DNA of 64,000 nt from Rhodotorula mucilaginosa. Its lineage: Eukaryota > Basidiomycota > Microbotryomycetes > Sporidiobolales > Sporidiobolaceae. A program made the translations under genes and the position numbers. Of this stretch, positions 22,117-34,198 are shown in pieces (position 1 is the stretch's first letter; each line of letters begins with the position of its first letter). Location: NCBI GenBank assembly GCA_034406715.1, contig CP137866.1:1426001-1490000 (forward strand), written 5' to 3'. The notes below the pieces were generated by a model that made no database searches, was not told where the DNA came from, and worked only from the letters and a program-made list of their open reading frames with translations.

Positions 22117-25100
22117 TCAATCCAATCGCGTCACGAAGCGATTGCTGCCAAAGCCATCTTGACCGTTCGGGCCCGTCGAGGCGTTCGAAGCGCCGCCGCC
22201 GTACAACGACGACGACGAGTGACCTTGGTCGTAAGGACCGGCGGCGGGATTGCCACCATACGATGGAGAGCGCAGGTGCGCGGCATCGAGCGTAGGTCTG
22301 GTAAAGCGTACAAGCGCAAAAAGGTTCCGTCAGCCCCGAAAGTCCGGGCCAGAGAAGAGTCGAGTAGGCGCGCAAGGGAGAAGAAGAAAGAGGCTTACGG
22401 AACCGATCCGCTCCTCGGCACATTGTTATTCTGCGCCCCGTGGACCTGCAGCGGCCTCACGTCAAAGCTCGGAGTCGACACCGGCATCTCGCCCTCTCCA
22501 GCTTGTTCCAACTCGTGCTGCTGCTCCGCCGACAGAGGCGGGATCGAACTGTCGCGCCACCGTTGCGCGATCGCGGCGCTCTCGGACGAGTTGGGGGTCG
22601 CCTGTTGCTGTTGTTGAGCCGCGGGATCGTATTGGTACCCGGAAGCGGAGAATTGGCGCCCGCCGCCTGCGCTGCCGATTCCGATCCCGGGAGAAGCGGG
22701 ACCACCGCCGACTTGCGGCGGAGGAGGACGACGGAACGCTCCTGCCGGCAAAGTTCGCTTCTGGTCGTTGTTGTTGTTCCCTCCCGAAGTATTGTTGGAA
22801 GAAGGCGCATACAAAGGCGAACCGCCGACTTGGATGTCGCCGTACTTGCTCCCGAGCGGTCCATTCGAAGATTCGCTCCCCGGCGCGCGGATCTGAATCG
22901 GTCGACGCTGAGCTACTCCACTCGAGGTGTAGGCATCTCCGCTGGAGGGAGCAAAGCGAGAAGACCCGAGCGGGCGCGGTTCGAACGAGCTGGTGGCTCC
23001 AGCGGGCGAGCTCGGCACGTCCGGAAGACCACCACCGTACGGAGTCGGACTGGCGACTCGCGCGCTCTGCCGCTCCGCCGAGACTTGTCGCGCTCGCGGC
23101 TGCTGCTGCGAGTATTCGCCGTTGTACAACGCCGCATCTGAAGGAGCGGTGTTCGTCGACGCTGCTGCTGCTGCACCGGTCGCGTACGATGGGGGGTACG
23201 ATCCCCCCGCTGCCCCCGCTACCGACATCGCCGTCGGAGTGTACGACCTCCTTCGCTGATCCACATACTGATCGTTCGAAGTCGAATTCGAGTTCGGGAT
23301 CGCCGCCGACGCTGCGTCCTGGCCCGGATGGGCATAATCGCTCGAACGAAAGTCGCGCGAGTCTTGATCATTCGGATCGGGCGAAGCGACCTGCGTCATG
23401 GCGGGTGTGGCAACTTCGACGATGGGCGAGAGCGGGTTCTGTTGCTGTCCGCCGGAAGGAGATCCGGCCGGCAGAGGGTCCGGGTGATATTCCTCCGTCG
23501 GCGTGGGCCCTTCCCCATGCGTCTGCCGCGTGTACACGCTCGGGCTCACGGGCGTCGCCGCTTCGTACGCGTCCGAGTCGTCGACTGTATGCTGCTGCTG
23601 CTGAGAGCGCTCCGCCGCATCTTCTCGAGCTGCCTGTGCCGCCTCTCGCGCCTCGACGTCGTTCGATTCCGCGGCACCGGCATCGAGCGAAGTTTCTTCG
23701 TGCGCGTACTGCTGCGGAGTTGCCGAGTCGTGATCGTGCTCGAGTTCGCTACCCATGTAAGCGAGACTGGACCGGTCGACTGAAGATCGCAGGTCCGCGA
23801 TCGGAGGAGCCAGAGCCGTCGAGGGCGAAGCGGGCGTGACCTCTGCTGCCGTGGTTGCAGTCGGACCGGTACCGGTACCGGTACGGGCGGAGGAGGAAGC
23901 AAACGCATCGTGCACGGGCGTGGCGGTCGGAGCTGCTGCCGCCGCCGCCGACTCGGGCTGGTGATATGGCTGCCGACGCGCATCGGACCACTGGCTCGTG
24001 GCATCATCGCCCATCGGTTGGAACGAGCTGATCGGCCTAAAGTCTGGCAGAGGTTGCAGTCGGGGACCCGGCCCATGCCGCAACGATCCCTCCAAAGCGT
24101 CTGCGCCGGCCGCCGGCGAGTGCGAGGGTTGCTCGTACGGCGACGAGTACGATCCGTAAGACGGTTCGTCGCGGTAATGCGCGGGGGCGGCGGCGGGAGT
24201 CTGGGAACCGTAATTGTTGCTCGAGTCGACTCCTCCAACTGGTCGGATCCCTCCCATCTCGTCGTACTGATCCCGTCCTCCGAGCCCGGATCCGTCTCCA
24301 TAACCCGGCTGAGACGGATCTCCGTGACCGAGTTGAGACCGGTACGTATCGTTTGCATAGCCTCCGCCGCCCAAGCCGTGATGTTGCGCCGCGAACCCTT
24401 CCGTGATTGGCGCCGGGTTGAACACCACATCTTGCAAGCACCGTTGCGCCTCGCTGAGGAGTTCTTCAGTGCGCGAGTAGCCGTCGTAGTAGGCGCGCGG
24501 TTGGCCCGGTTCGGTCTCGTCGGTGGGCAACATGTCGACCATGAGTTTGCCAAGTTCGGCGATGATGACTGTCTTTTCCGCCAATTCGAGCATGGCGCCG
24601 AGCTTGAGGGACAAGGCAGCCCGAGTCGCTGCTCGCTTAAAGTCGCCGAGCCTTTTTCGAGCGCGGAGGGCGGTCAGCATCCCCGCTCTCCCGGAAGGGA
24701 CATTCACGAGAGAAAAGAGGTCTACCCACCTCGTCTCTTCGGTCAAGACGCTGTGCTCGAGCCCGACCATCTCTTGCTGCATGTCTCGCAGGCGCTGCTT
24801 CTGGGCCGGGAGATCCTTGTTCTCCTCCTTCATCTTGGACACCTTGCGGTCCTGCGCCTCGATCCTGCCCCCGAGCGAATCCCGCGACTTTTTGAGTCCG
24901 GCGAGCGTCTCTTCCTTGCTCCGAATCTCTTTGAAGCGGATGCTGCAAGCGGCGGGGTAAATGGGTCAGCCTCGCCGCGTGACTTTCGGTGCGCAGGAGT
25001 TGTTATCGGGACGCACCGGTAGTTGCCGTTGTGTTCGGCATAGGCCATCTCGGCCTTGGACAAGTAGTCGTACAAGGTGCAGACCTTGCTCACGACGTCC

Positions 25101-25548
25101 TGTGATCCGCCAGGGCTTGTCAGCTCTTCCTCGGGCCACCTGAGGGGGCGGGGAGAAAGAGACTGACGTTCAAGTCTGGACCCTCTGCGCCTGCCCATTC
25201 TCTCAGCGCGTGAGAAGCCTTGTCCCGTTCAGCTGCTAGACGTTGCGCTCTGTTCCGCGCCCGCGCGAAAGGAGCGGTCAATCCCATAGAGACCCGCCGT
25301 ATAGTCGTCCCGCATTTGGAATCGGATCCGGGCAGCGGGACTCACTGGTCGACGAGCTTGCGTTCGGAAGTGATGCACTCTTGCAAGAGTTTGATATCGC
25401 GCGGTCCGAGGCTCACTCGCGAGTTGTGCGCTGCGGTTGCAGAGCGTGAGCGGGTCGGAAGGTTCGCAAGATGATGATGAGGTCAGAGGTCCAAGAGGGA
25501 CGAGTGTAAGAGCGAGGACGGACCGAGTTTCTGCCTGAACGACTCCAT
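22117..25548 (-). CDS. PIL1: PIL1/LSP1-family eisosome protein
   Basis: Seven exons: 25548-25524, 25430-25346, 25249-25168, 25099-25017, 24942-24730, 24651-22399, 22297-22117. The sum is 2922 nt, encoding 973 residues. The N-terminal third is the PIL1 BAR-type coiled-coil domain, recognisable from SLGPRDIKLLQECI, VVSKVCTLYDYLSKAE, QEMVGLEHSVL, ALSLKLGAMLELAEK and YYDGYSRTEELL. Such proteins form the scaffold of plasma-membrane eisosomes and respond to sphingolipids. The rest is a long Gln/Ser/Pro/Gly-rich tail, much longer than in yeast Pil1 (about 340 residues). The 78-nt intron 24729-24652 has no stop and is a multiple of three. The first exon is short (25 nt) with a weak GTCCGT donor, so the very N-terminus is less certain. 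Confidence 0.84.
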
Positions 25549-25856
25549 CCTTGCGCTGGATTCCGCTCACTCGCTTTGTCTTGTAAGAGCAGCAGGCGAG
25601 TCTCGAATGGAGAGCAAGTTAAGTTACCCGAGGAGGAGGGCGAGGCGGTGCAGCGTGTTTGCAGCGAGCTGCTGCAAGAGCTGCTGCTTGCTGCAGTCCA
25701 GATCGACATCCAAGCCGCGCAAGAGTGGGGAACGGAACCTGGAAACAGGGGGAACGGGGGCTCAAGCCTCGAGCGGAATTCGAAATTATGCAAGCTCGCA
25801 GATAGGGCACTACTCGGAATGAGATCGCACGAGAGGGCAAGCATATAGGCGTGCAA

Positions 25857-28800
25857 TCAGGCAGCCGAGGAGCTGACCGGCGCCGGCGGAAGAAGCGCTT
25901 CGAGGAGAGCGATCCCGCGCTGGATGATCTGGTGCAGAGGCAGCGGCCACGGAGCCGTCCGGAGCGTCTCGAGTGCCGTAGACATGCCCGCTTGGAGCGT
26001 CGGCGTCGTCTGATCCGCCGCCGCGTGGTCGTCTATGGAGGGCGAATCGGGAGTTTCAGAAGCGGCCTTTCTTTCCATGAACGGCACAAAAGGGAGTACG
26101 TACCTCGAAGTCGGAGCGCAATCAGCACGAGACCATGCAGATAGACGGTAATGGCGAGCGTGTGCGAAACTTGAGGACCTGCCAACGGGTTCGCCGCAAC
26201 CAGTCGCGCTGTCGAACAAAAAAGAACCGTCAACTCGGGGTCAACTTGCAGTCTCAAGAGGCGTAAACTCACCAGCACGAACTCTCCACACCTCTTCGAG
26301 TTCGTCGTCCTTGGGCGCGCCGACCTCGTCCACCGTGGCCTGCAGCCTGCACACCTCCACATCGAGCAACAACTCGGCCATCACCATCGCCGGATTCATT
26401 CCCTGCTCCGCCCGCCCCGCGCCCGCCCCCGCCACCGCCACGGCCGCCTGACTCTCGACGAGGTCCAACAACCTTTGCGAGAGTTTGTCGAGTTCTCGCG
26501 GCCTCGGCGGACGAGGCAACGTCGAGGCGTGATAGGCTCGGCAGGAAAAGTCCAAGACGGCATGCAGAGAGGCGAGTGCCGTCGCCGCAGCGACTTCTTG
26601 TTGTTGCTGCTGCTGCTGTTGTTGTGCAAGGAGCAATTGGTGGTGGGCCGGGTCGTCCGGCGACGAATCGGCTTCTTTGCGTTTCAGGGACGCGGTTGCC
26701 GTTGCTGTGGGTGATTGAGCGGCGTACTGGGAGAGTGCCAAAGGCACGGGAGGAACGGAAGAAGAAGGCGGTGGCAGAGTCGAATAGGACGCGGGGTCGA
26801 GAGACGATTGCCGATCCAGCAAGGGCGCCCAGCACCTGTGTTTTTTTCGTCACTCGAGTCGGGTCAGTGTCCCGAGGTCTTTTTTAAGGCGGGCCGGAGC
26901 ACGTACACTTGAAGCTCCAAGAACCTCCACCACAAAGCCCTCCTCTCGTCTGCGTCATCGTCCCCTCCTCCTCCTCCTTCTCCTTCCCCGATAGGCTCGA
27001 CGTGCAGCCCCAATTCGTAAGCCGCCGCCGTGATCTGTGGCAAGTTCTCGAGTACGACCGGGATGTCGGGAGGTCCGTTGAGGCCGATCAGGCGTGATTG
27101 GATCACCAGCAGGCTGGCGCGGAAAGCTGTGTGAGACGGAGGGGGGAGGGAGGAGGGGCAGATTAGGAAGGCTGACTCGCCAGGATGAGGAGCCGGAGAG
27201 AGACAGACTACTCACTCTCGCAGGTAGGTTTGCGCGCGAAGCCTCCAGTCACGAACAAAAGAAAGCGTCAGCAGCGAAGAAAGCAAGAAAGAGAGAACTC
27301 AGACCTCCCGAGTTGGTGGGCTCGCCGCCACGCGGACTCACCACTCTCGACGAGGAGCCTGCCCGCTTCTTCCAACCAAGTCGCGCCCGCCTGGGTTTTG
27401 TCCTCGGTACAGCCTATCGAAGCCCACTCGGCTTCCGTCAAGGCCATCGCGCCCATCGCCAGACTCGCCAAATACATCGACCTCCACCCTTTCCTCCCCG
27501 TCATCCTCGTCGTCGTCGTCGGGTCGCCCGCCCCATTCCCGTTCGCGTCGGCGTTCGCCCAGTGAGCGCTACAGTCTTGCAAGAACCGATGCGCGACGGT
27601 CGGACCGGGGAGGAACAACTCGAGGGCGGGTTCGAGTCTCGAAAAGTAGGTCGAGATGCACAGGTGCGATTGGTGACTCGTCGGTGTGTACAACTCGCCG
27701 CAGGGAGTTTGGCTGGTCGAGAAAAGAGGGGGTGGGAGAGAGGAGGAGGTGGTGGTGGTCGTGGTGGTGGTGGTGGTGGTGGTGGTGGTTGTCGTCGAGG
27801 TAGGAGCCGCGAACGGCGGCGGTGTAGAAGCAGAGGAAGAGCGAGGGGGTGGCGGTGCTGCCGGCGCTTGAGTCGGGGAGGCATACGCCGAATCGCACAA
27901 CTCGACCTGGAATCGAAAACCAAAACGTAAGCCGAGTGCTCCTCCTCCTCCTCCTCCTCGGACGAGACTTGAGCGCACCTGCGAGATCAACCGAGGCAAG
28001 TCGATGGACCCCTCCCCCTCCTCCAACTTGACCTTGTCGAAAGGCGCCTCCCTCCCCTCCACCAACACTCTCACCAGCGCTCTCCTCGTCTCCCTCTTCT
28101 TCTTCCTCTTCTTCAAGTCGTCTCCGTTCTTCCCGTTAAGGTGGTTCAGGTTGGCGCTTCCTTCTTCTGCGGATCCGAAGAAAGAAGCGTGGATCCGAGG
28201 CGGGATGACGACGTGTTCGCCCGTCGAGGACGAGATCGAGTAGTGACTTCCGGGAGTGGCGACCGCCGCCGCCGGGGATGCCACCGACATGGCTTCATCG
28301 TCGTCGTCGTCTTCTTCGTCTCGGTAGTCGGCTATAGATTGACCGTACTCGTACTGCAACGACGAGTTCGAGGTTTGTCGTCGACGACGGGCTGGGTGAC
28401 GATCCGGTTGCTGTTGGGGAACACGCGGAGGATCGAAATCGACGCGGGAAGAGGGCGAACCAGTCATGATGCCGGAGAAGGGCGACCCACCCGACCCCGG
28501 CGGTACAGGCGACATGGTTGCGTTCGTATTCGGGTTCATCATCATCTCGTCCCCGTCCTCCGCCGCCTCATCGTCGCCGTCATCGTTCCTGCGGCCCTTT
28601 TTCCGCCTCCTCCTCCTCGCCGGCGCCGTCGCCGTCGTCATCGTCTTCTTTCTGCCACCCGTCGCGCCTCGTCGACCTGACGATCCAGTAGAAGTCGCAG
28701 CCGCCAAAGGAGGATTGCTCCCCGTCCTCGCGCTCGCGCTCGTCGACGCACCGTCTGCCTCCTCCTCGTCGTCATGGTCCGCATATCCGGCAGCGGCAGC

Positions 28801-29554
28801 CCACGCTGTCGTCGCTTCTTCCCTGCCCGCAGGAGACGACGGCGTCTTGGATCTCGTCCTCGGCCTCTTCTGCGACCGTCCTCCTCCTCCTCCCGCCGCT
28901 GCTGCTGCGCCCTCCCCTTCTCCACCCAGCGAGGACGACGATGCTGTCGATTGTGGTTGTGGTTGTGGTTGTGGTTGAATCCCCGAAGCAGCAGCTGCGA
29001 CCGCAGGAGAAGGAGACATGGCCGCGAGGGCGAGGTCCGCCTCGGTCCAGGGTTTGCCGCCGCGTTGGTGAGGCAACAAGGGGGTCGTGATGCAAGTTTC
29101 GTTCCGCTTCATGCAGATCGTGCAGCGGGGGCTTTTGCGGTCGCAGCGGACTGTTTTACAAGTAGATGGGGATGGTCAGTTTCACGTTGTGAGGGAGGTT
29201 GCAGATGGATCTCTTTCGGAAGGACGGCGGCTCCTCCTGACCCCTTTTTGGCTGCAGATTTCGAGTTTGCCCAGGTTTCTAGGTCCGGGGAAGGCAAATG
29301 CAAATGCTCCCTTTCTCCGCAACTTGGGGGGCATTTGGTCGGCGGCCGGAAGACACTGACTCACCTTTGCGATCCCTGCAGCGATCGCACGCCCTCAAGC
29401 CAGGATGGGCGGACGCGGACGCGTCGAGTGAGGCGAAGGACAAATCGACGTCGACGAGGCTGGCTCGACTGCGCGTCGCGATGGCCGGTTTGCTCGAGTC
29501 GTCCGCCCCGTCCTCAGCGGCGGCGTCCATATTGAGCGAGAGAGGGGGCGGCAT
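25857..29554 (-). CDS. Zn2Cys6 (Gal4-type) transcription factor
   Basis: Six exons: 29554-29365, 29150-27342, 27126-26907, 26835-26273, 26208-26104, 26032-25857. The sum is 3063 nt, encoding 1020 residues. The binuclear zinc cluster sits near residue 55 and is split by the first intron: ACDRCRDRK before it, VRCDRKSPRCTIC and the last Cys (KRNETC) after it, giving all six cysteines. A long disordered acidic and basic linker with His/Asp/Pro repeats and a poly-Thr run follows. The C-terminal part (LFLPGPTVAHRFLQDC, FRASLLVIQSRLIGLNG) looks like a divergent fungal transcription factor regulatory domain. Factors of this class bind CCG/CGG half sites, commonly as repeats. Target genes are unknown. 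It is tandem with PIL1 and divergent from the ankyrin gene. Confidence 0.83.
27747..27790 (+). repeat. (GGT)n microsatellite in the Zn2Cys6 gene
   Basis: A near-perfect run of GGT triplets. On the coding (minus) strand it reads ACC and gives a poly-threonine tract of about 17 residues in the linker. Triplet length change would alter the tract without a frameshift. Confidence 0.85.
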
Positions 29555-30049
29555 GAGTCGAGCGATGGAGCTTATCCCCTTTCTGGCTCACACACGCGCG
29601 CGCTAGTCCGCCTCGCTTCCTTTGACCGGAAGGTAGGGAGCCCGCGAGTGTTGCCGTCGAGGTGGTGTTCAACGGCCCCCGCGCTGTTCTCGGACCTCGC
29701 ACGTGCTCGATCTCGACGTAGATCGAGTTTTAGCGGGTGTATGGACGTCCTGCGTACGGTCGCGCGGTCCTTCGAGGGGTGTAGGGTTGAGCCGAGAGTC
29801 TTTGGAACTGTTGGTTGTTGTCCGGAGGTGGTGCCTGGTTCAGGAGGCTCACGGAAGCTGCGGCGGCGAGGCGGAGCACGGTAGAGCGGGTGCTATATCG
29901 CCAACGAGTCTATTCCGATGCCCCTTACTGCCTGTAAGCGTGTGAGCTGCGTGAGCGGTATCGCGGACGAGGGAGAGAGAGAGGCGAGTCGACTGGGTTC
30001 GCAACTCTCGCTCTCGTCGCACTGATACAGTCTAGCGAGCAGTACTCGA
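29555..30049. promoter_or_regulatory. Divergent promoter region, Zn2Cys6 factor / ankyrin gene
   Basis: About 495 bp between two divergent start codons. No TATA box or TCCGCGGA site was recognised. Confidence 0.5.
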
Positions 30050-31359
30050 ATGGCAACTCCGAGTACATCCCCCCGTCTCTCCTCCTTGCCCTGCCCTTGA
30101 CTATGCTCGTTCGCTGACTTGTCCCCGTCGTCGTCATCTCTTCTCTCGGAACCAACGGATCAGACGAGCGGTTGATCTACGGCGCAAAGACCGACTCGGT
30201 CGACTTGATGCAAGACGTGTTGAACGGATCGGAACCGTGCAACATCAACCACCAGGACGGGCTCGGCAACACCGGTCAGTCCTCTCTCGTGTTGACCGAG
30301 GTGGGGGAGTGAGCGTCCAATCTCGGACGAGGGGAGGAGATCTCTGTCCCCAGGAGGAGAGGACTACGGTGGCATAGTCTAGGGCACTCCGCCGAGTTCC
30401 GGTCCGACTTGCGGCGGCCTTACAGCTCACTGACACTCCCTCCTTGCCGTCTTTTCGCTCAACTCTCTCAACTCCTTTAGCGCTGCATTACGCGTAGGTC
30501 CCAGCGTCCTTATTCCTTGTCTTCCGATTCCCTTCACAAGACGCAAACCAAATGCTGACGAGAGTAATCTACGCCACCTCCCGCGCAGCGCCGCGACTCC
30601 CTCGCCCGACGCGCTCTCGCTCCTGCTCGACTTGGACGAGACCGACGTCGACTTGCAGAACCGCCTCGAGAACGCCACGCCGTTGCACCTCGCCGTCAAG
30701 TTGGACAACCCCGCTGCGAAGCAAGGCGTCATTGGGATGTTGCTCGATGCCGGGGCCGATCCGAGGTGAGTCCTGGCGAGTTTCACGCTTGGCCTCCGAT
30801 TTCGCCTTTGTTGCTTTGCATGCCTTCACAGAGGATCCCCTTACGGGTTTTGCTTACGTGGAGTGGAAACGGCGCTGACCTTCACTGCTCCGCCTTTTTC
30901 CTGCGCTTTCCCCTCCTATCAACCTTTTGTGCAAACTCTGGTATTTCGCTCCTCGCTTTGCTTTCCCCCTACCACGCGACGCACCTCCCGCTTTTTGTAC
31001 TTCCTTCTTCTCCGACTCCTCCTCGTTTTGGTCTCTCCGTCTCGCTCCACCTTCGTCCCTCCTCAAATCGTTCCCCGTCCGCCCTCGCCCCGCCCCAAAT
31101 CGACAAACACAAATAACCGACAACGGGACCCCCACCCGCGCCCAACAGCATCAAAGACAAGCACAACCTCCGCGTGCTCGATTACCTGCGACCACAATCC
31201 TCCGACACGGACAAGGAGATTGTCCAGATGTTGAGGATCGCCATGGCGGAACGGACAACGGGAGGCGATCGGGTCGACGCGGTCCGGAATAACCCCGATC
31301 TGGCGAATGACGACGATGATGATAGTGAAGGGGAGGGTAGTGGGAGCGAGTCGGATTGA
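30050..31359 (+). CDS. Small ankyrin-repeat protein (5 exons, 174 aa)
   Basis: Exons 30050-30062, 30164-30274, 30481-30493, 30589-30765 and 31149-31359 sum to 525 nt. Two exons are only 13 nt long; the frame is kept across them and rebuilds canonical ankyrin sequence: QDGLGNTALHYAA, then LQNRLENATPLHLAVK, then MLLDAGADPS. The N-terminus NERLIYGAKTDSVDLM also fits an ankyrin helix. The C-terminus is acidic and Ser-rich (DDDDDSEGEGSGSESD). Size and layout resemble small uncharacterised fungal ankyrin proteins such as budding yeast YCR051W. Partners are unknown. Confidence 0.85.
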
Positions 31360-31664
31360 GCGAGGGAGGGGGAGGCGCAATTCTATATCATGTGCATACC
31401 TGCGTCGTGGTTCGCCGCTGTGATCACCGCAGCTGGGGCGGAGGAAAGAGGCCCGCTTCTGATGCCAGGACGGGGACTCTTTTGAGTAAAACACATCCTT
31501 GCTGTACTATAACTAGAGAGAACGGGAAAGGACCCTGACTCTGAATGCGCGCCTTTCGACAAGCTTTGACCAAGGTCTCCTTGTTTCAAGCTACAAATGC
31601 GCAGGTGCCTGCACTGGCGACAAAACTGTTCATGCTGCAAAGCTGTCCTCCGACGCCGCCCTAT
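31360..31664. other. Convergent intergenic region
   Basis: Lies between the stop codons of the ankyrin gene (plus) and M1 (minus). No feature recognised. Confidence 0.45.
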
Positions 31665-32544
31665 TTACCGACCGTAGATCTTACGTTGGCGGTGCGAAAG
31701 ATGAGTGGAAAATCCGAGAGCCTGAGAAGGCGCTCCCAACTCGAGATAATGGCGTCGATTCAAGGCTTGATACATGGCAGGCTCAATCGGGCGTGGAGGA
31801 CCTGATCCCTCAGGATGCTGCTGCTGGTGTTGGATGGACTGCAGGGGTGAGATCAGAAGCTCAGTCACCTCTGACCGCGCCTCATCGAGCTCAGGATTTT
31901 CCGCGCCACTGAACATCGAGACGCACTGGATCAATTGGAGGCAGCGCCTTTACAGCAGAGGCTGGACCGTGATGAGGCTGTGGCACTTCTGCATTCGTGC
32001 TGGAGGTGCTGGGTAGTTGACGTGACTAGAAGGAGAAGTGGCGGGGAGGCACCTTGTGTAAGTATTGGTTGTGATTACTTGGACGCTGCAGGCCCTAGAT
32101 CACTCACAATCATTTCCAAGGCATGCCCTTGCTCCACAGAAGTTCCCTGTAGTGCCCCCCACAGTTCAGTCTCGTGTGTCTATACGCGCCGGGTGGGCAG
32201 AAAAGTAAGAGACAAACAAGACAATCAAGTGCTGCGGCAGCATCTCGGCGCTGTTGAATTTCTGACAATTGCTTCAGAAGCCGTCTGAGCCCGATCCCAA
32301 AGTCCATCCTCTCCTGTTTTCTCCAAAGATCGCAGTATACCGTTGTGGCGACGTGGGCCATCAGCTCAAACCAGCGCGCCACGACGGGACTCTCCGTGAT
32401 GTCGAGGCTGCGTGCAATTCTGTCAACCTCCATGAGGAAGCCCCGTACAGTCTGGCTGATCTGCGTGCCAAAATACAGGCCGACAAAATGGAAAGGCATA
32501 TCCCTCCGAAGATCGCCATTCTTGATGTTGGTTTCACGGGGCAT
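31665..32544 (-). CDS. Family M member 1, unknown protein
   Basis: Not recognised. Exon 1 is 32544-32218 (327 nt, the same length as in M6) and ends at a GTTTGT donor. It carries the family pattern FxxxLxFG, then a W-containing helix and FGIGLRRLLKQL. A 39-nt second exon follows (13 residues with a T/S-V/T pair, as in all members), then an exon ending LPPIDP before a GTGCGT donor. The last exon, 31838-31665, ends THLSHRQRKIYGR. The introns judged are phase 0. The C-terminus is shorter than in M2-M6, stopping at IYGR rather than running on through GGTG...TK. No targeting signal seen. Confidence 0.55.
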
Positions 32545-32698
32545 CATGACGGTTTACCGAGTTGATGCCGGGAGGAAGCTATGGAGACCGCGCAAGCGGC
32601 TAGCCAGCGACAAAGATCAGTAAGAGAGAGACGGAGGGAAAGACTGAAAGCTTGGCTATGCGCCGCGAGCTCTTGCGGACGAACAAGTCAGCGGCTTC

Positions 32699-32706
32699 TC
32701 CGCGGA
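32699..32706. promoter_or_regulatory. PDRE-like palindrome TCCGCGGA, upstream of M1
   Basis: Plus-strand context GCGGCTTCTCCGCGGACC, one base different from the GCGGCTTGTCCGCGGA block used before other members. It is 155 bp upstream of the M1 start. Confidence 0.65.
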
Positions 32707-33559
32707 CCCTGTGATTGCGTGCTTGGAGAAAAAATACAGCCGCGGCGTGGCGGATATGGCCTACCGCTGGATAGGCACAGCGAACGGAGTGGCCGTAAGC
32801 GAGACCGACGCCCGGAACAAGAAGCAGGTGAAGAGAGCTGGGGATGGCTCGAGTAGCCTTGCGAGCGAGAGAGACCGTTGTTATTGATCAAGCTAAGAAG
32901 CTGCTACTCAAAGAGAGACGGATATATGCGTACCTTGCGAGCGAGAGAGACCGTTAGAGGTCAAGAGAGGCTCGCCCGGCAAAGGATTGGAAAAACAATT
33001 GGGGAAAGGGTAATCAGAATAGAAACCGAAGCAATTCTCAAGCGCTCCACAGTTCCTCCTCGCTCCACCAAACTCAACTCCCCTCCGCAACAGCAGGAGA
33101 CGATCATGATGCTCAGAGCAGGAAGGCGAATGAAAAGCTTTCAGCCAAAGAGAGTGCCTGTGTTCCAGTGTTTGGCGCCGCAACATCAGTATGAATGGAA
33201 CTATGCCTATGTTGATGCCTGAAGCAAATTGCAAGAGCTAGAGCAAAGAGAGCGGAAGGCTAGCTTACAGGGGACCTTCCGACGCTGACACCATACCAAC
33301 CCGTGGGTGGCAACATGGGATTCCACTTCCTTTTCTCTAGTCTCTGATACTGTGGCACCCTTTGCTGTACCTTTGTGAGAGATATCAGTGACAGTGAGGG
33401 AAGCGGTAAATGGGGATGTCATGCGGGTGGCGACATGAATTTTTGCTGGGTCGGAGTCCCAACCTTCGCCTCGCTTGTCATCAACTTCCCATTCTAAGTC
33501 TCTTCCTCTCTCTTTCTTTTTGAACGTCACTAACACTACTTCCGATTGCAGATAATAAC
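32707..33559. other. Spacer with a short direct repeat, no gene supported
   Basis: A 23-bp string starting CCTTGCGAGCGAGAG occurs twice, near 32860 and 32935. A minus-strand open frame through 33207-33700 shows no recognised domain. The stretch may contain decayed element sequence. Confidence 0.35.
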
Positions 33560-33840
33560 ATATACCGTGCTGGTCACAAAGCGCCGGCCGCCGCCTCAAG
33601 ACGCCGTTGTCCGACTTAGGTGGTGTTGGTGGAAGTAAACTTCTCCCTCGGATTTGGTCGTAGCTTCTCCTTCCTTTAGCACTCCCCCTCGCTCCTCTCA
33701 TACTCTCTCGAAATCTATCCTTGAGTCACTGTTTATTGGCTCTGGCCCATCTACGACTCGCTACGCCCGTCTCCGACTAGCTACGACCCAGATCTGAGCA
33801 GGACGCCTTCTCTCGCATCGAGCTCGAGAGTGGTGCGCCC
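33560..33840 (+). repeat. LTR-like repeat R, copy 1 (partial)
   Basis: Shares the segment around CTCGAAATCTATCCTTGAGT and CTACGACTCGCTACG with copies 2 and 3. Probably a decayed LTR or a duplicated gene flank; the family cannot be fixed. Confidence 0.35.
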
Positions 33841-33898
33841 TGCAAGTTTTTTCGCGAAGGCTGACCATGGAACGCAGAGACAAGGCTCAAGTCGGGGA

Positions 33899-34198
33899 TG
33901 CTGTAGTACTGTCACTAAACAGAAGTGACCAACACTCTCCACACTCTGTTCAGACTGCCACATTGGCATCTCACTGCTCCGGGCAACCGGCTTCACCCGA
34001 TTCACTTTGCTCTCACTCTAGCTTGGTCACAGCTCTCTTCTCCTCCTTAGCCACTCTACTGTCTCTTGAACACTATACATACACTAGTGGAGAATTGGTT
34101 CTTGCCCCCTCTATGACTCAACTACGACCCAAAGCTTGTACACCCTCTCGCAGCAGAGATCCAAGAAGTAGCGCGTCCTGCCTGCAGGAGATCCACTC
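33899..34198 (+). repeat. LTR-like repeat R, copy 2
   Basis: Homologous over about 300 bp to 45207-45540 (shared blocks ACACTCTCCAC, TTTGCTCTC, TAGCTCTCTTC-like, CTACGAC..GACCCAAA). It abuts the M2 stop codon, as copy 3 abuts the M5 stop. Either an old solo-LTR-like sequence or the 3' flank of a duplicated unit. Confidence 0.45.

Noticed and set aside
22250-23839. 529-codon plus-strand frame
   Set aside because: Antisense to the PIL1 tail; low-complexity Arg/Ser-rich shadow.
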